A stretch of 49,630 bases of DNA, from NCBI GenBank assembly GCA_964395765.1, contig CAYNCU010000003.1, positions 1-49,630 on the forward strand, written 5' to 3'. The notes under the pieces were generated by a model, which had not been told where the DNA came from, made no database searches, and saw only the letters and a program-made list of their open reading frames with translations. The stretch comes from DATDPY01 sp964395765. Its GTDB lineage: Bacteria > Bacteroidota > Bacteroidia > Cytophagales > Cyclobacteriaceae. The position numbers and the translations under genes were made by a program. Of this stretch, positions 1 through 8,014 are shown one piece after another. Every line of letters begins with the position of its first letter. Within the stretch, counting starts at the first letter, position 1.

Positions 1-37
1 GCCTTAAGGAAAACCTGAACCAATATATCCTTAAGGC
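1..37. repeat. Inverted repeat at the window edge
   Basis: GCCTTAAGGA at 1-10 is repeated as the exact reverse complement at 28-37, with a 17-nt spacer. No T-run follows on either strand, so it is not a convincing intrinsic terminator. The element may continue outside the window. Confidence 0.35.
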
Positions 38-68
38 AGTATCAAAAATGTATAATAATCGTTGCCGG

Positions 69-584
69 TTATTTCTTATCATAAACATATGTTCTCTGGC
101 GTTCTCCCCGCGATGACTTTGAAGTATAATCAATTTCCAGTGTGTTTGGGTCCTGTAATTTCCAAACCTCCGTTATATCCACTGACATCGTATTTCCGTT
201 CCTTTCAAATTCCATATGCGAATCGATGTTCAGATTTTTTCCGTCGGAATCCCACATGGCTTTGGACTTACTTGTCCTGTTATCCGATGAATTATCGGCT
301 TCTTTCCCGTCAAGGGTTAATTTTTCCGTTCTGGTCATGTTGTCTCCGCTTTGACTTTGCGATGTCCTTACAATGGTCATACTGTTATCCGCCTGTGTAA
401 CCTGTAACTGGGAAGCTCCTCCCCTCATGCCTTCATCCCCGAATTTACTCTTGCTTTCATTCAGGGCCCAGATGCCTGAGAAATTCGTTTTACTTTGAGC
501 GCTGACAAGCAAAGGGAAAATAAACATAGCCATCATAGATATAATGACAGCTTGTACTGAAAAATGAATGTTAAATTTTTTCAT
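69..584 (-). CDS. Small secreted protein of unknown function
   Basis: This 171-aa protein has an N-terminal hydrophobic signal sequence ending near VSAQ. A compact domain follows that opens with SGIWALNESKSKFG, a pattern I associate with small secreted, lipocalin-like Bacteroidota proteins, and continues as alternating polar beta strands rich in Ser, Thr and Asn. The ATG at 584 was chosen because it begins directly before a Lys-rich signal peptide; the open frame runs further upstream to 710 without signal character. It is divergent from the 847 gene. No catalytic motif is visible, and the function is not recognised. Confidence 0.75.
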   Translation of the reverse strand: MKKFNIHFSVQAVIISMMAMFIFPLLVSAQSKTNFSGIWALNESKSKFGDEGMRGGASQLQVTQADNSMTIVRTSQSQSGDNMTRTEKLTLDGKEADNSSDNRTSKSKAMWDSDGKNLNIDSHMEFERNGNTMSVDITEVWKLQDPNTLEIDYTSKSSRGERQRTYVYDKK

Positions 585-786
585 AGGATTAATGATTAGT
601 GTATTAGTTTCTTTTAATAAGGTTTTCAAAGTCCTTAATGCATTACCATAACTGTGAACCGGGGCATGAAAAAAATACTCTCCAAAATCGGTTGATGTAC
701 GAGGATTCATGGGAATTAGGCTATGATCTTTTAAAAAACCATATAAAATACCTAAAAAGTTACTAAATCAATATATTTTATTAATC

Positions 787-814
787 TTTAGCATTAATAG
801 GGCTTATAAATTTG
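787..814 (+). promoter_or_regulatory. Possible Bacteroidota promoter for the 847 gene
   Basis: TAAATTTG at 807-814 matches the Bacteroidota -7 element TAnnTTTG. A TTTAG lies about 17 bases upstream as a weak -33 element. It would start transcription about 25 bases before the ATG at 847. It rests on a short motif only. Confidence 0.25.
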
Positions 815-846
815 CTTTATCCATAGGGTAATCAAATTTTTTCAAT

Positions 847-1242
847 ATGGGATTCATTAAAAATCGTGAAATAGCCGATAAACTGGTTTTAGGAATAAAT
901 GCTGCTATATTAATGATTGGTGGCTATCAATTCCTGGATGAGGGAGAATATATTTTTGCGGTAATACTGTTTCTATCCGGGGGATTTGTACTGGTTGCCA
1001 TAAGATATAATTCAATTTTTAAAGACAGGATTGAGACCACATTGTTTTTTTTCAATGTAATCGTAGCGTCATTTACTTCATGGGACTTTTTCCGGCTCCA
1101 TAAACATTATATACAATATGCCTGGCTTTTTATCGCCATTGTATACCTGATCCTTGGTCTTCGAAATGTGTTCAGGAAAAAAAGCATACCTTCCGTTCAG
1201 GATCCCACCGTCAATCATCATGAGTCCTCCCCGGGAAATTAA
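847..1242 (+). CDS. Small four-helix membrane protein
   Basis: This 131-aa protein has about four hydrophobic segments (roughly residues 12-28, 36-52, 63-79 and 90-107) and a short polar C-terminus. Its 3' end overlaps the start of the MFS transporter gene by 23 bases, so the two are probably translationally coupled. No family motif is recognised. It could be an accessory protein of the exporter or an unrelated small membrane protein. Confidence 0.65.
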   Translation: MGFIKNREIADKLVLGINAAILMIGGYQFLDEGEYIFAVILFLSGGFVLVAIRYNSIFKDRIETTLFFFNVIVASFTSWDFFRLHKHYIQYAWLFIAIVYLILGLRNVFRKKSIPSVQDPTVNHHESSPGN

Positions 1243-2425
1243 TTCAGGAAAAGAAAAATCAATTTTTTTCCATAAGGATCTGCAGATCATTTATAGCGTC
1301 ACATTAATTGCTGTAATGGGAGTAGCCAGTATTTCTCCCGCTTTTCCAAAGATTATGGAACAACTTAACCTGAAACCGGCCCAGGTCGGTTTATTGGTTA
1401 CCGTTTTTACAGTTCCCGGAATTATTCTCACCCTGATCCTGGGTGTTTATGCCGATATTTACGGAAGGAAAAAGATTCTTATTCCCTCCCTCTTTCTTTT
1501 CGCTGTGGCCGGCGCCGCCTGTGGCCTTACCTCAAATTTCAACCTGCTTCTTATTTTCAGGTTTTTACAGGGCATCGGGGCAGCTTCTTTGGGATCCTTG
1601 AATATAACTATAATCGGAGATCTTTTCAGCGGTCGTGAAAGATCGTCTGCCATGGGATTTAATGCCAGTGTGCTGAGTATCGGTACGGCTTCTTACCCCC
1701 TTATCGGCGGAGGCCTTGCCACATTAAGCTGGAATTATCCGTTCTTTCTTCCCTTACTGGCGATCCCGGTTGGAATTTTGGTGATGACTTCGTTAAAAAA
1801 CCCCGAGCCTTCAGAAAAACGCAGGCTAAAAATTTACCTGAAGAATACCTTTAACAGCATTAAGAAAAAAGAGGCTTTGGGTCTTTTTATTGCCAGTACA
1901 GTTACTTTCATAATCCTGTATGGCGCTTACCTAACTTATTTCCCGCTATTAATGGGTGGTGATTACAAGGCAGATCCCTGGGTCATTGGCGTCATCCTTT
2001 CTGTCATGTCCGTTTCTACTGCGATTACCTCTTCTCAACTGGGCAAACTGGCTGCAAGATTTTCTGCCAAACGGCTGCTGATTTTTTCTTATGCCGTTTA
2101 TGCCCTGGCCTTGCTGATCATTCCTCATATCTGCCATCATTTATGGCTTTTAACGATTCCGGCTGTGATCTTTGGGATAGCCCATGGAATAAACCTTCCC
2201 AGCATACAAACCTCGCTGGCTTCAATGGCATCCCTGGAATACAGGGCTTCTTTCATGTCATTTAACGGAATGGTACTTAGAACGGGTCAAAGCCTGGGAC
2301 CGCTGATTATGGGATTTATTTTCGGTATAGGCGGTATGCACGCTGTTTTTGAAGGAGGAGCGGCTTTTGCCATCTTAATGATATTGGTTTTAATGGCTAT
2401 GATGGAAAATATACGAATGAAATGA
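1220..2425 (+). CDS. MFS transporter (drug/metabolite exporter type)
   Basis: This 401-aa inner-membrane protein has about 12 hydrophobic helices in two halves. The loop after TM2 carries an MFS motif A variant, GVYADIYGRKK, and a glycine/serine-rich TM4-TM5 region contains FLQGIGAA and GTASYPLIGGG, as in DHA-type proton antiporters. The ATG at 1220 (MSPPREIN) is preferred over the in-frame start at 1154 because the latter would add about 22 non-membrane residues and lengthen the overlap with the upstream gene. The substrate cannot be told from sequence. The downstream deacetylase-fold gene follows after 37 bases and may share the transcript. Confidence 0.88.
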   Translation: MSPPREINSGKEKSIFFHKDLQIIYSVTLIAVMGVASISPAFPKIMEQLNLKPAQVGLLVTVFTVPGIILTLILGVYADIYGRKKILIPSLFLFAVAGAACGLTSNFNLLLIFRFLQGIGAASLGSLNITIIGDLFSGRERSSAMGFNASVLSIGTASYPLIGGGLATLSWNYPFFLPLLAIPVGILVMTSLKNPEPSEKRRLKIYLKNTFNSIKKKEALGLFIASTVTFIILYGAYLTYFPLLMGGDYKADPWVIGVILSVMSVSTAITSSQLGKLAARFSAKRLLIFSYAVYALALLIIPHICHHLWLLTIPAVIFGIAHGINLPSIQTSLASMASLEYRASFMSFNGMVLRTGQSLGPLIMGFIFGIGGMHAVFEGGAAFAILMILVLMAMMENIRMK

Positions 2426-2462
2426 ATTAATTTTATTTAACCCAAAATATCGGTCTGCAATC

Positions 2463-3419
2463 ATGAAACTGATTTACCATCCCATTTTCCTGGAACACGA
2501 CACCGGCCATCATCCGGAAAATGCAAACCGGCTTCAGGCCCTGGGAAAACTTGATCAATCAGATTTTGAACACAAGGAAGAATTCCTTGAAATGGTTCAT
2601 AGCCGACAACATATTGAAACTGTAAAAACGGCTTGTTCTAAAGAACAATTGCTTGATACCGATACAGTCACTTGTAAAAGAAGTTTTGAATGTGCCGTTT
2701 ATGCGGCCGGGGCAGCGATTGAGGCTTCCCGGCAACATGGCCTCGCCATAGTCAGACCTCCCGGACACCATGCTTACCCGGATCATTCAAGCGGTTTTTG
2801 TCTCTTCAATAATATGGCCATTGCAGTTCAAAACCTGGTCAACCAGGGGAAGCGGGTATTCATACTTGATTTTGACGGTCACTGCGGAGACGGAACAGAA
2901 CATCATTTTTATAATTCCGACAGTGTACTATTTTTTTCCACACATCAATATCCGGCTTTTCCCGGAAAAGGATTCTCCAATGAAGTGGGGGCGGGAAAAG
3001 GCAAAGGGTATACGATCAATGTGCCCTTACCTCCCGGTAGCGCCGATGACGTTTTCTGGGAAGCGATAGAAAAATTCCTTCCTGTCGCCAGGCAATTCAA
3101 CCCTGATGTAGTTGCCGTATCCGCCGGTTTCGATGCCCACCATTCCGATCCTCTTTTATACCTGAATTTCAGCGCGAATGTATTTTATGAAACCGGTAAA
3201 ATGCTGACCGGTGAGTTCAAGGATATTTTTGCAGTGATGGAAGGCGGATATAATCTGAATTTTTTGCCTAAATGTCTTTTTAATTTTGTGGCCGGGATTA
3301 ACGGTGACCCTATGCCCTTCAGGGAAGAATCAACCACAACCAGAGCTGCGGTAAAGGATGAATTTCAAAACAGGATGCAATTACTGGAGGAAAGCCTGCG
3401 GCCGTATTGGGAACTATAA
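2463..3419 (+). CDS. Histone deacetylase-family amidohydrolase (AcuC/APAH-like)
   Basis: This 318-aa protein has the arginase/deacetylase fold of the Zn-dependent HDAC superfamily, whose bacterial members remove acetyl groups from proteins, polyamines or small amides. Visible signatures are RPPGHHAYPDHSSGFC with the catalytic His pair (H102, H103), the zinc site D138 and H140 in LDFDGHCGDGT, the third zinc ligand D224 in SAGFDAHHSDP, and the transition-state Tyr in MEGGYN (Y263). The metal loop reads DFDGHCGDGT where most family members have D-x-D-x-HHGNGT, so the subfamily is divergent. Its length is typical of bacterial class II-like enzymes. It lies 37 bases after the MFS gene. Substrate unknown. 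Confidence 0.9.
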   Translation: MKLIYHPIFLEHDTGHHPENANRLQALGKLDQSDFEHKEEFLEMVHSRQHIETVKTACSKEQLLDTDTVTCKRSFECAVYAAGAAIEASRQHGLAIVRPPGHHAYPDHSSGFCLFNNMAIAVQNLVNQGKRVFILDFDGHCGDGTEHHFYNSDSVLFFSTHQYPAFPGKGFSNEVGAGKGKGYTINVPLPPGSADDVFWEAIEKFLPVARQFNPDVVAVSAGFDAHHSDPLLYLNFSANVFYETGKMLTGEFKDIFAVMEGGYNLNFLPKCLFNFVAGINGDPMPFREESTTTRAAVKDEFQNRMQLLEESLRPYWEL

Positions 3420-3817
3420 GCTGTTAGTGTTCACGCCAAGGCGTTCTTTTATTTCACGCGAAGGCGCAAAGATCGCTAAGCATAATTATATCAATTATTA
3501 GACCTCAGTTTCTTATTCATTCGAATCCTGCTTTCAGCGGGGTTTCGCATTCGCTCAACTTCCGGCTTTTATTTCACCTGATATTATAAGATTGATAAGT
3601 CTTTTTTTTTCAGATTCATGCTCACATTTCTTTGAGACCTTCCCCGCCTTTTGCGTAATTTCGCTATCGTGTCACCTTAGCCGGGGTCTCACTTAGTCCG
3701 ATTTTCAAATTCGGGCTACTTCATTTCTCGCAGGAACGTTAAGTTCGATTAAAGCAGGTTTTACTCTTCATTATATCGCAGATACGCAATCCTTCGAGCT
3801 TCCCGCTTTAATCACAA
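3420..3817. other. Non-coding stretch with degenerate repeats
   Basis: No credible gene is seen. The stretch has CACGC(C/G)AAGGCG-like units at about 3430-3472, an inverted pair around TGAGACC...GGGGTCTCA (3633-3646 and 3682-3691) with a 35-base spacer, and CCTGCTTT (3527-3534) matched by AAAGCAGG (3751-3758). This looks like decayed intergenic repeat material between two convergent genes. Confidence 0.4.
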
Positions 3818-6259
3818 TTACTCATTTCTTAACGAATTCACAGGATTACTAATGGCAGCGCGGATCGAATTATAACTAACCGTTATCCATGCGATCAGCA
3901 GAGCCACTGTCCCGGCAAAAACGAAAGGCCAGATGCCCATATGGGTTTTATAGGCAAAGGCCTTCAGCCAGTTGTTCATAAAATACCAGGCAACCGGTAC
4001 GGCAATTACAAAGGCTATGATGACGAGCTTTGTGAATTCCGTATTGAGCATATTGACGATGTCAACCGAACTTGCTCCCAGTGCTTTACGGATCCCGATT
4101 TCCTTTGTTCTCTGTTCCGAAGTGTAGGCGGCCAGGCCGAATAATCCCAGGCAGGCAATGACGATCGCCAGGCCCGCGAAAATGGTAATGATGGATGCCA
4201 TTGTATTTTCACTGGCAAAAAGTTTCTCATAATCCTGGTCCAGGAAAGAGTATTCAAAGGGGAGCCATGTAATTTTTGATTTCCATAAGGTCCTGATCTT
4301 ATCCAGGGTTGCCATCGGGTTACCCGGGGCAATACGAATGGCAAGATTGGTCGCTACTGAACCCAGCCGGATGGCCATCGGGCGGATCTCATTTCGCAGG
4401 GATTGGAAATTATAATCTTTTACCACCCCTACGATTTTCATGGATATCCGTTGACCGGGGCCGATTATGGTTTCAAGGTTTTTACCGATAGCGGCTGCCC
4501 CATGGTCCTTATCCCATCCGAATAAATGAGCGGCGGCTTCATTGATCACAATGGCGGAGGAATCGGAAGGAAATTCCTTGGAAAAAAATCGGCCTTGTAT
4601 CATTTTCAACCCGATTACTTCCGGGTAATCATAATCCGCGAAACAATAAAATACGATATGGTCCTGTTCGTTTTCACCTTCCGCTTTAAAAGCGGAAGAC
4701 CAGTACAGCTGCGATGGCAGGTGAGTGGTAAAACTGGCGGCTATTATTTCTTTTTGTTTTAAAAGTTCATTTTTAAAAGGAGCAGCCTGTGCACCCAGGT
4801 TTTCACCGTTCTGAAGAATGATTACATTTTCCTTGTCAAATCCCAGGTTCCGTGTTTGTATAAAGCGCATTTGCTTGAATACAAGGAGTGTACAGACGAT
4901 CAAACCAATGGAAATCACAAACTGAAGAATTACCAGCACACTTCTGAAGGTCTCGCTTTTTTTCCCTTTGTTCATCGACGATTTCAATACCTCCACCGGC
5001 TTGAATTTAGTCATGTAAAAGGCAGGATAACTACCCGATAAAAACCCGGTAAATAGTGTCAGAATAACCACTACAAGCAATATCCAGGGATGCTGAAAAA
5101 AATTCATGGATAAATGCTTGCCGGAAATATTATTAAAAGGCAGGCGGAATGCTTCCGTTAATCCCATGGCCAGGATCACGGCAATCACAATAAAGATCAT
5201 TGATTCCGACATGAACCGGAGTGCCAGGTGTTTATTGGTCGAACCAAGGGTCTTGCAGATCCCCACTTCTTTCGCACGCCGGGCTGATCGTGCCGTAGCA
5301 AGGTTCATAAAATTGATGCAGGCTATTAAAATGATAAAGAGTGCAACAGCGCCGAATATATATAAATACTGCATATTCCCGTTCGGCTGCATTTCCGCGT
5401 ATAAATTCGATTTCAGGTGAATGTCGGCCAATGGCTGAAGATAATACTTGAACTGTTCATCCATGGTCTCGGGTGTAAATTCCGTCGCCGGGTAGTGTAA
5501 ATAGGCCACTACCTGGGGGACGACATATTTCAAAACCATGCTCCGGAATTTAGCCGGCATGGTAGATAGGTCGGCTCCCGGCTTGAATTTCACATAGGTA
5601 AAATAATTCATGCTGATCCAAATCTGGTTCAGCGCATCGGGATTTGTCGACATGGATAGTAAAATATCAAAATCGAAATGAGAATTAACCGGCACATCTT
5701 CCATGATGCCTGTTACCATATATGTTATATCGCCGGTGTTGATTAGTTTACCGACAATCTTGCCCTCCCGCAGTGCTTTTTCACCGAAATACTTCACGGC
5801 AATCTTCCGGGTCATGACCATGGAGTTCTTTTCCGTAAGGGCTTTTTCCCTGTCTCCTTCTAACATTTTAAAACTGAAGACATCGAAAAAAGTGGAATCG
5901 GCAAAAAATACCTTTTCTTCTTTAAATACTTCTCCCCCATGATTAATAACCAGATCGTTGTGGATCATTCTTGTTGTTGATTCCACTTCCGGAATATTTT
6001 CCTGCATTCTTCGGGCTAAAGGGGCAGAAGACACCGCCAGGTTAAGCACGTTCTGATCGCCGAATTTTCCCTTGGTTGCTACACGGTATATCCTTTCTGT
6101 ATCTTTAAAAAAACGATCATAGCTCAACTCATCCGCTATATATAAAATAATCAGCAACGCAGCCGCCAATCCTACCGACAATCCTACTATGTTTAAAAGG
6201 GAATAAAATTTATCCCTGACCAGGTTCCGGAATGTGATTTTTAGGTAATTTTTAAACAT
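3818..6259 (-). CDS. MacB/FtsX-type ABC transporter permease
   Basis: This 813-aa inner-membrane protein has two tandem MacB/FtsX modules. Each has a transmembrane helix, a large periplasmic MacB-type domain and a three-helix FtsX block. The N-terminus is the typical FKNYLKITFRNLVRDKFYSLLN followed by a helix. FtsX-type helices lie near residues 305-325, 350-370 and 395-415, and again in the last 120 residues (SEQRTKEIGIRKALGAS is the hallmark loop). Mechanotransmission permeases of this kind move lipoproteins, peptides or antimicrobials when paired with an ATPase; no ATPase lies nearby. It diverges from the sigma-54 activator and is probably driven by the -24/-12 element at 6431-6447. Confidence 0.92.
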   Translation of the reverse strand: MFKNYLKITFRNLVRDKFYSLLNIVGLSVGLAAALLIILYIADELSYDRFFKDTERIYRVATKGKFGDQNVLNLAVSSAPLARRMQENIPEVESTTRMIHNDLVINHGGEVFKEEKVFFADSTFFDVFSFKMLEGDREKALTEKNSMVMTRKIAVKYFGEKALREGKIVGKLINTGDITYMVTGIMEDVPVNSHFDFDILLSMSTNPDALNQIWISMNYFTYVKFKPGADLSTMPAKFRSMVLKYVVPQVVAYLHYPATEFTPETMDEQFKYYLQPLADIHLKSNLYAEMQPNGNMQYLYIFGAVALFIILIACINFMNLATARSARRAKEVGICKTLGSTNKHLALRFMSESMIFIVIAVILAMGLTEAFRLPFNNISGKHLSMNFFQHPWILLVVVILTLFTGFLSGSYPAFYMTKFKPVEVLKSSMNKGKKSETFRSVLVILQFVISIGLIVCTLLVFKQMRFIQTRNLGFDKENVIILQNGENLGAQAAPFKNELLKQKEIIAASFTTHLPSQLYWSSAFKAEGENEQDHIVFYCFADYDYPEVIGLKMIQGRFFSKEFPSDSSAIVINEAAAHLFGWDKDHGAAAIGKNLETIIGPGQRISMKIVGVVKDYNFQSLRNEIRPMAIRLGSVATNLAIRIAPGNPMATLDKIRTLWKSKITWLPFEYSFLDQDYEKLFASENTMASIITIFAGLAIVIACLGLFGLAAYTSEQRTKEIGIRKALGASSVDIVNMLNTEFTKLVIIAFVIAVPVAWYFMNNWLKAFAYKTHMGIWPFVFAGTVALLIAWITVSYNSIRAAISNPVNSLRNE

Positions 6260-6430
6260 GATGGTAAATAGTTAAAGTTAATAAATAATCATGGGTATAC
6301 CTGTACAGATCCCGGTTAATCGCACCAGCTCCCCAAAAGGAGACCATCTTTTTATCGATGTCTGATCTATGCATACCGATGGAATTTTTCACGGGGATGA
6401 AAATTTTTTATATCTTTATTAATGTCAGAT

Positions 6431-6447
6431 TGGCAAGGGATATGCCA
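6431..6447. promoter_or_regulatory. Palindromic, two-way sigma-54 (-24/-12) promoter
   Basis: Read on the minus strand, the element is TGGCATATCCCTTGCCA, an almost ideal sigma-54 site with GG-N10-GC spacing and TTGC at -12. It would start the permease mRNA near 6421, with a leader of about 160 nt. Because it is nearly palindromic, the plus strand reads TGGCAAGGGATATGCCA, also GG-N10-GC, pointing at the regulator gene with a start near 6457. The minus-strand site is the better match. The adjacent gene encodes a sigma-54 activator, which supports the call. Confidence 0.75.
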
Positions 6448-6512
6448 CTTTTTATAATAAATTGATTAACAGTTAATTATAAGTATCTTGCTGAGATTAT
6501 CGATCTGAATAT

Positions 6513-6554
6513 GTATTATTTTTAAACAGTTATTTGTATTATTTTAAAACAGTT
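6513..6554. promoter_or_regulatory. 19-bp direct repeats, candidate activator sites
   Basis: GTATTATTTTTAAACAGTT at 6513-6531 and GTATTATTTTAAAACAGTT at 6536-6554 differ at one base and are 23 bp apart, about two helical turns. They lie about 90-135 bp upstream of the minus-strand sigma-54 start, the usual place for NtrC-family enhancer sites. A protein-binding role is inferred. Confidence 0.45.
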
Positions 6555-6580
6555 TTTAATAAAACCGGCATGAATTTCAA

Positions 6581-7957
6581 ATGGATCTGAAAGATGGAAA
6601 TATACTGGTGGTAGATGATGACCGGGACATACTTGAGACCGCCCGGCTATTCCTGAAGCAAAAATTCCGGAAGGTGTCAACCCTGGAGTCCCCGGATCGG
6701 ATCGATGCCTTCCTGGATGAAAACGAAGCCGATGTAATATTACTGGACATGAATTTCGGTACCGGTGAATGGGACGGCGCTACGGGGAAGGAATGGCTGC
6801 AGAAGATCCGTTTAAAAAGTCCTTTCACAACCATCATCGTAATTACAGCTTACCGTGATGTGAATCTGGCCGTCGAGACCATGAAAATGGGTGCTACCGA
6901 CTTTATCGTTAAGCCCTGGAACAATGATAAGTTATACAGTACCATAATGTCGGCACTGGAGCTGAAAAATTCAAAGTTGGAAATAACTAGATTGCGGGAG
7001 GTGAACAAAAAAGTAGCGAAAGAAATTGAATACAGTTATTCGGAATTAATCGGACGGTCGCCGGTCATGAAACATATGTTGGGCCTGGTAGAAAAAGTCG
7101 CTTCAACGGATGCCAATATTCTTATTCTTGGTGAAAACGGTACAGGCAAGGAGCTCGTTGCCCGGGCCATCCACCGGTTATCCCTGAGAAACAATGAAGT
7201 TTTCATCCGCGTTGACCTCGGTGCCCTTACAGGAACATTATTTGAGAGTGAGTTGTTCGGACATGTAAAAGGGGCTTTTACCGATGCCATATCGGATCAT
7301 ACAGGAAGTTTTGAACTGGCGCACGGCGGCACCATTTTTCTTGATGAAATCGGAAACATATCCATGCCGTTACAAACCAAACTTTTAACGGCCATACAGA
7401 ACCGGGAGATACGAAAAGTCGGCTCAAATAAAATCATTCCTGTGGATTTCAGGCTGATTTGTGCCTCCAACATGGATTTGCAGAAAATGGCTGAAAAGGA
7501 CAGACCTGAATTCAGGAAAGACTTGTTATACAGGATCAACACGGTCGAGATCCGGGTTCCTCCGTTACGGGAAAGAGCCGAAGATATACGTTTATTGACG
7601 AAATACTACCTGGGCATTTACCGAAAAAAATATAATAAGCCTTATATAAAACCGGATGCCTCGCAAATAAAAAAAATGATGGCTTACAAGTGGCCCGGGA
7701 ATGTAAGAGAATTGCAGCATACAATCGAAAAAGCGGTCATCCTTTCCGACGGTAAAATATTTCCGGAAAGTGTTTTTTATCCGGATCAAAGCGCCGGCCG
7801 ACGAATACAGGATGAACCGAAAACCCTCGAAGAAATGGAAAAACAAATGATAGAGGAATCCATTCAATACAATCAGGGAAATCTGAGCCGCGTGGCCGCA
7901 GGGCTTGGAATTACACGCGCGACACTGTATCGTAAAATGGAAAAATATGGCCTGTAA
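6581..7957 (+). CDS. NtrC-family sigma-54-dependent response regulator
   Basis: This 458-aa protein activates sigma-54 RNA polymerase after phosphorylation. It has a receiver domain (acidic pocket D12-D14, phospho-acceptor D56 in ILLDMNF, K111), an AAA+ domain with Walker A GENGTGKE (184-191), the sigma-54-contact loop as GAFTDA (231-236) instead of GAFTGA, and Walker B GGTIFLDEIG (249-258), then a C-terminal Fis-type HTH (QGNLSRVAAGLGITRATLYRKM). GAFTDA is, as I recall, common in Bacteroidota members, so it is not taken as inactivating. The partner kinase is encoded 57 bases downstream, and the likely target is the divergent permease and perhaps its own operon. Confidence 0.95.
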   Translation: MDLKDGNILVVDDDRDILETARLFLKQKFRKVSTLESPDRIDAFLDENEADVILLDMNFGTGEWDGATGKEWLQKIRLKSPFTTIIVITAYRDVNLAVETMKMGATDFIVKPWNNDKLYSTIMSALELKNSKLEITRLREVNKKVAKEIEYSYSELIGRSPVMKHMLGLVEKVASTDANILILGENGTGKELVARAIHRLSLRNNEVFIRVDLGALTGTLFESELFGHVKGAFTDAISDHTGSFELAHGGTIFLDEIGNISMPLQTKLLTAIQNREIRKVGSNKIIPVDFRLICASNMDLQKMAEKDRPEFRKDLLYRINTVEIRVPPLRERAEDIRLLTKYYLGIYRKKYNKPYIKPDASQIKKMMAYKWPGNVRELQHTIEKAVILSDGKIFPESVFYPDQSAGRRIQDEPKTLEEMEKQMIEESIQYNQGNLSRVAAGLGITRATLYRKMEKYGL

Positions 7958-8014
7958 ACGGAAATGGAAGAAGATAATTCTTTAACGCTTTGTAAAAGTT
8001 AAGTAAAAACCTTA

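Noticed and set aside
1154..1219. Longer start for the MFS transporter
   Set aside because: The extra 22 residues have no function visible and would deepen the overlap with the upstream gene. The ATG at 1220 precedes a normal cytoplasmic N-terminus.
3521..3545. TTCGAATCCTGC segment resembling a tRNA T-loop
   Set aside because: The 60-70 bases before it do not fold into D, anticodon and acceptor arms.
7276..7290. GAFTDA as an inactivating change in the sigma-54 activator
   Set aside because: As I recall it is frequent in Bacteroidota activators, and Walker A, Walker B and HTH are intact.
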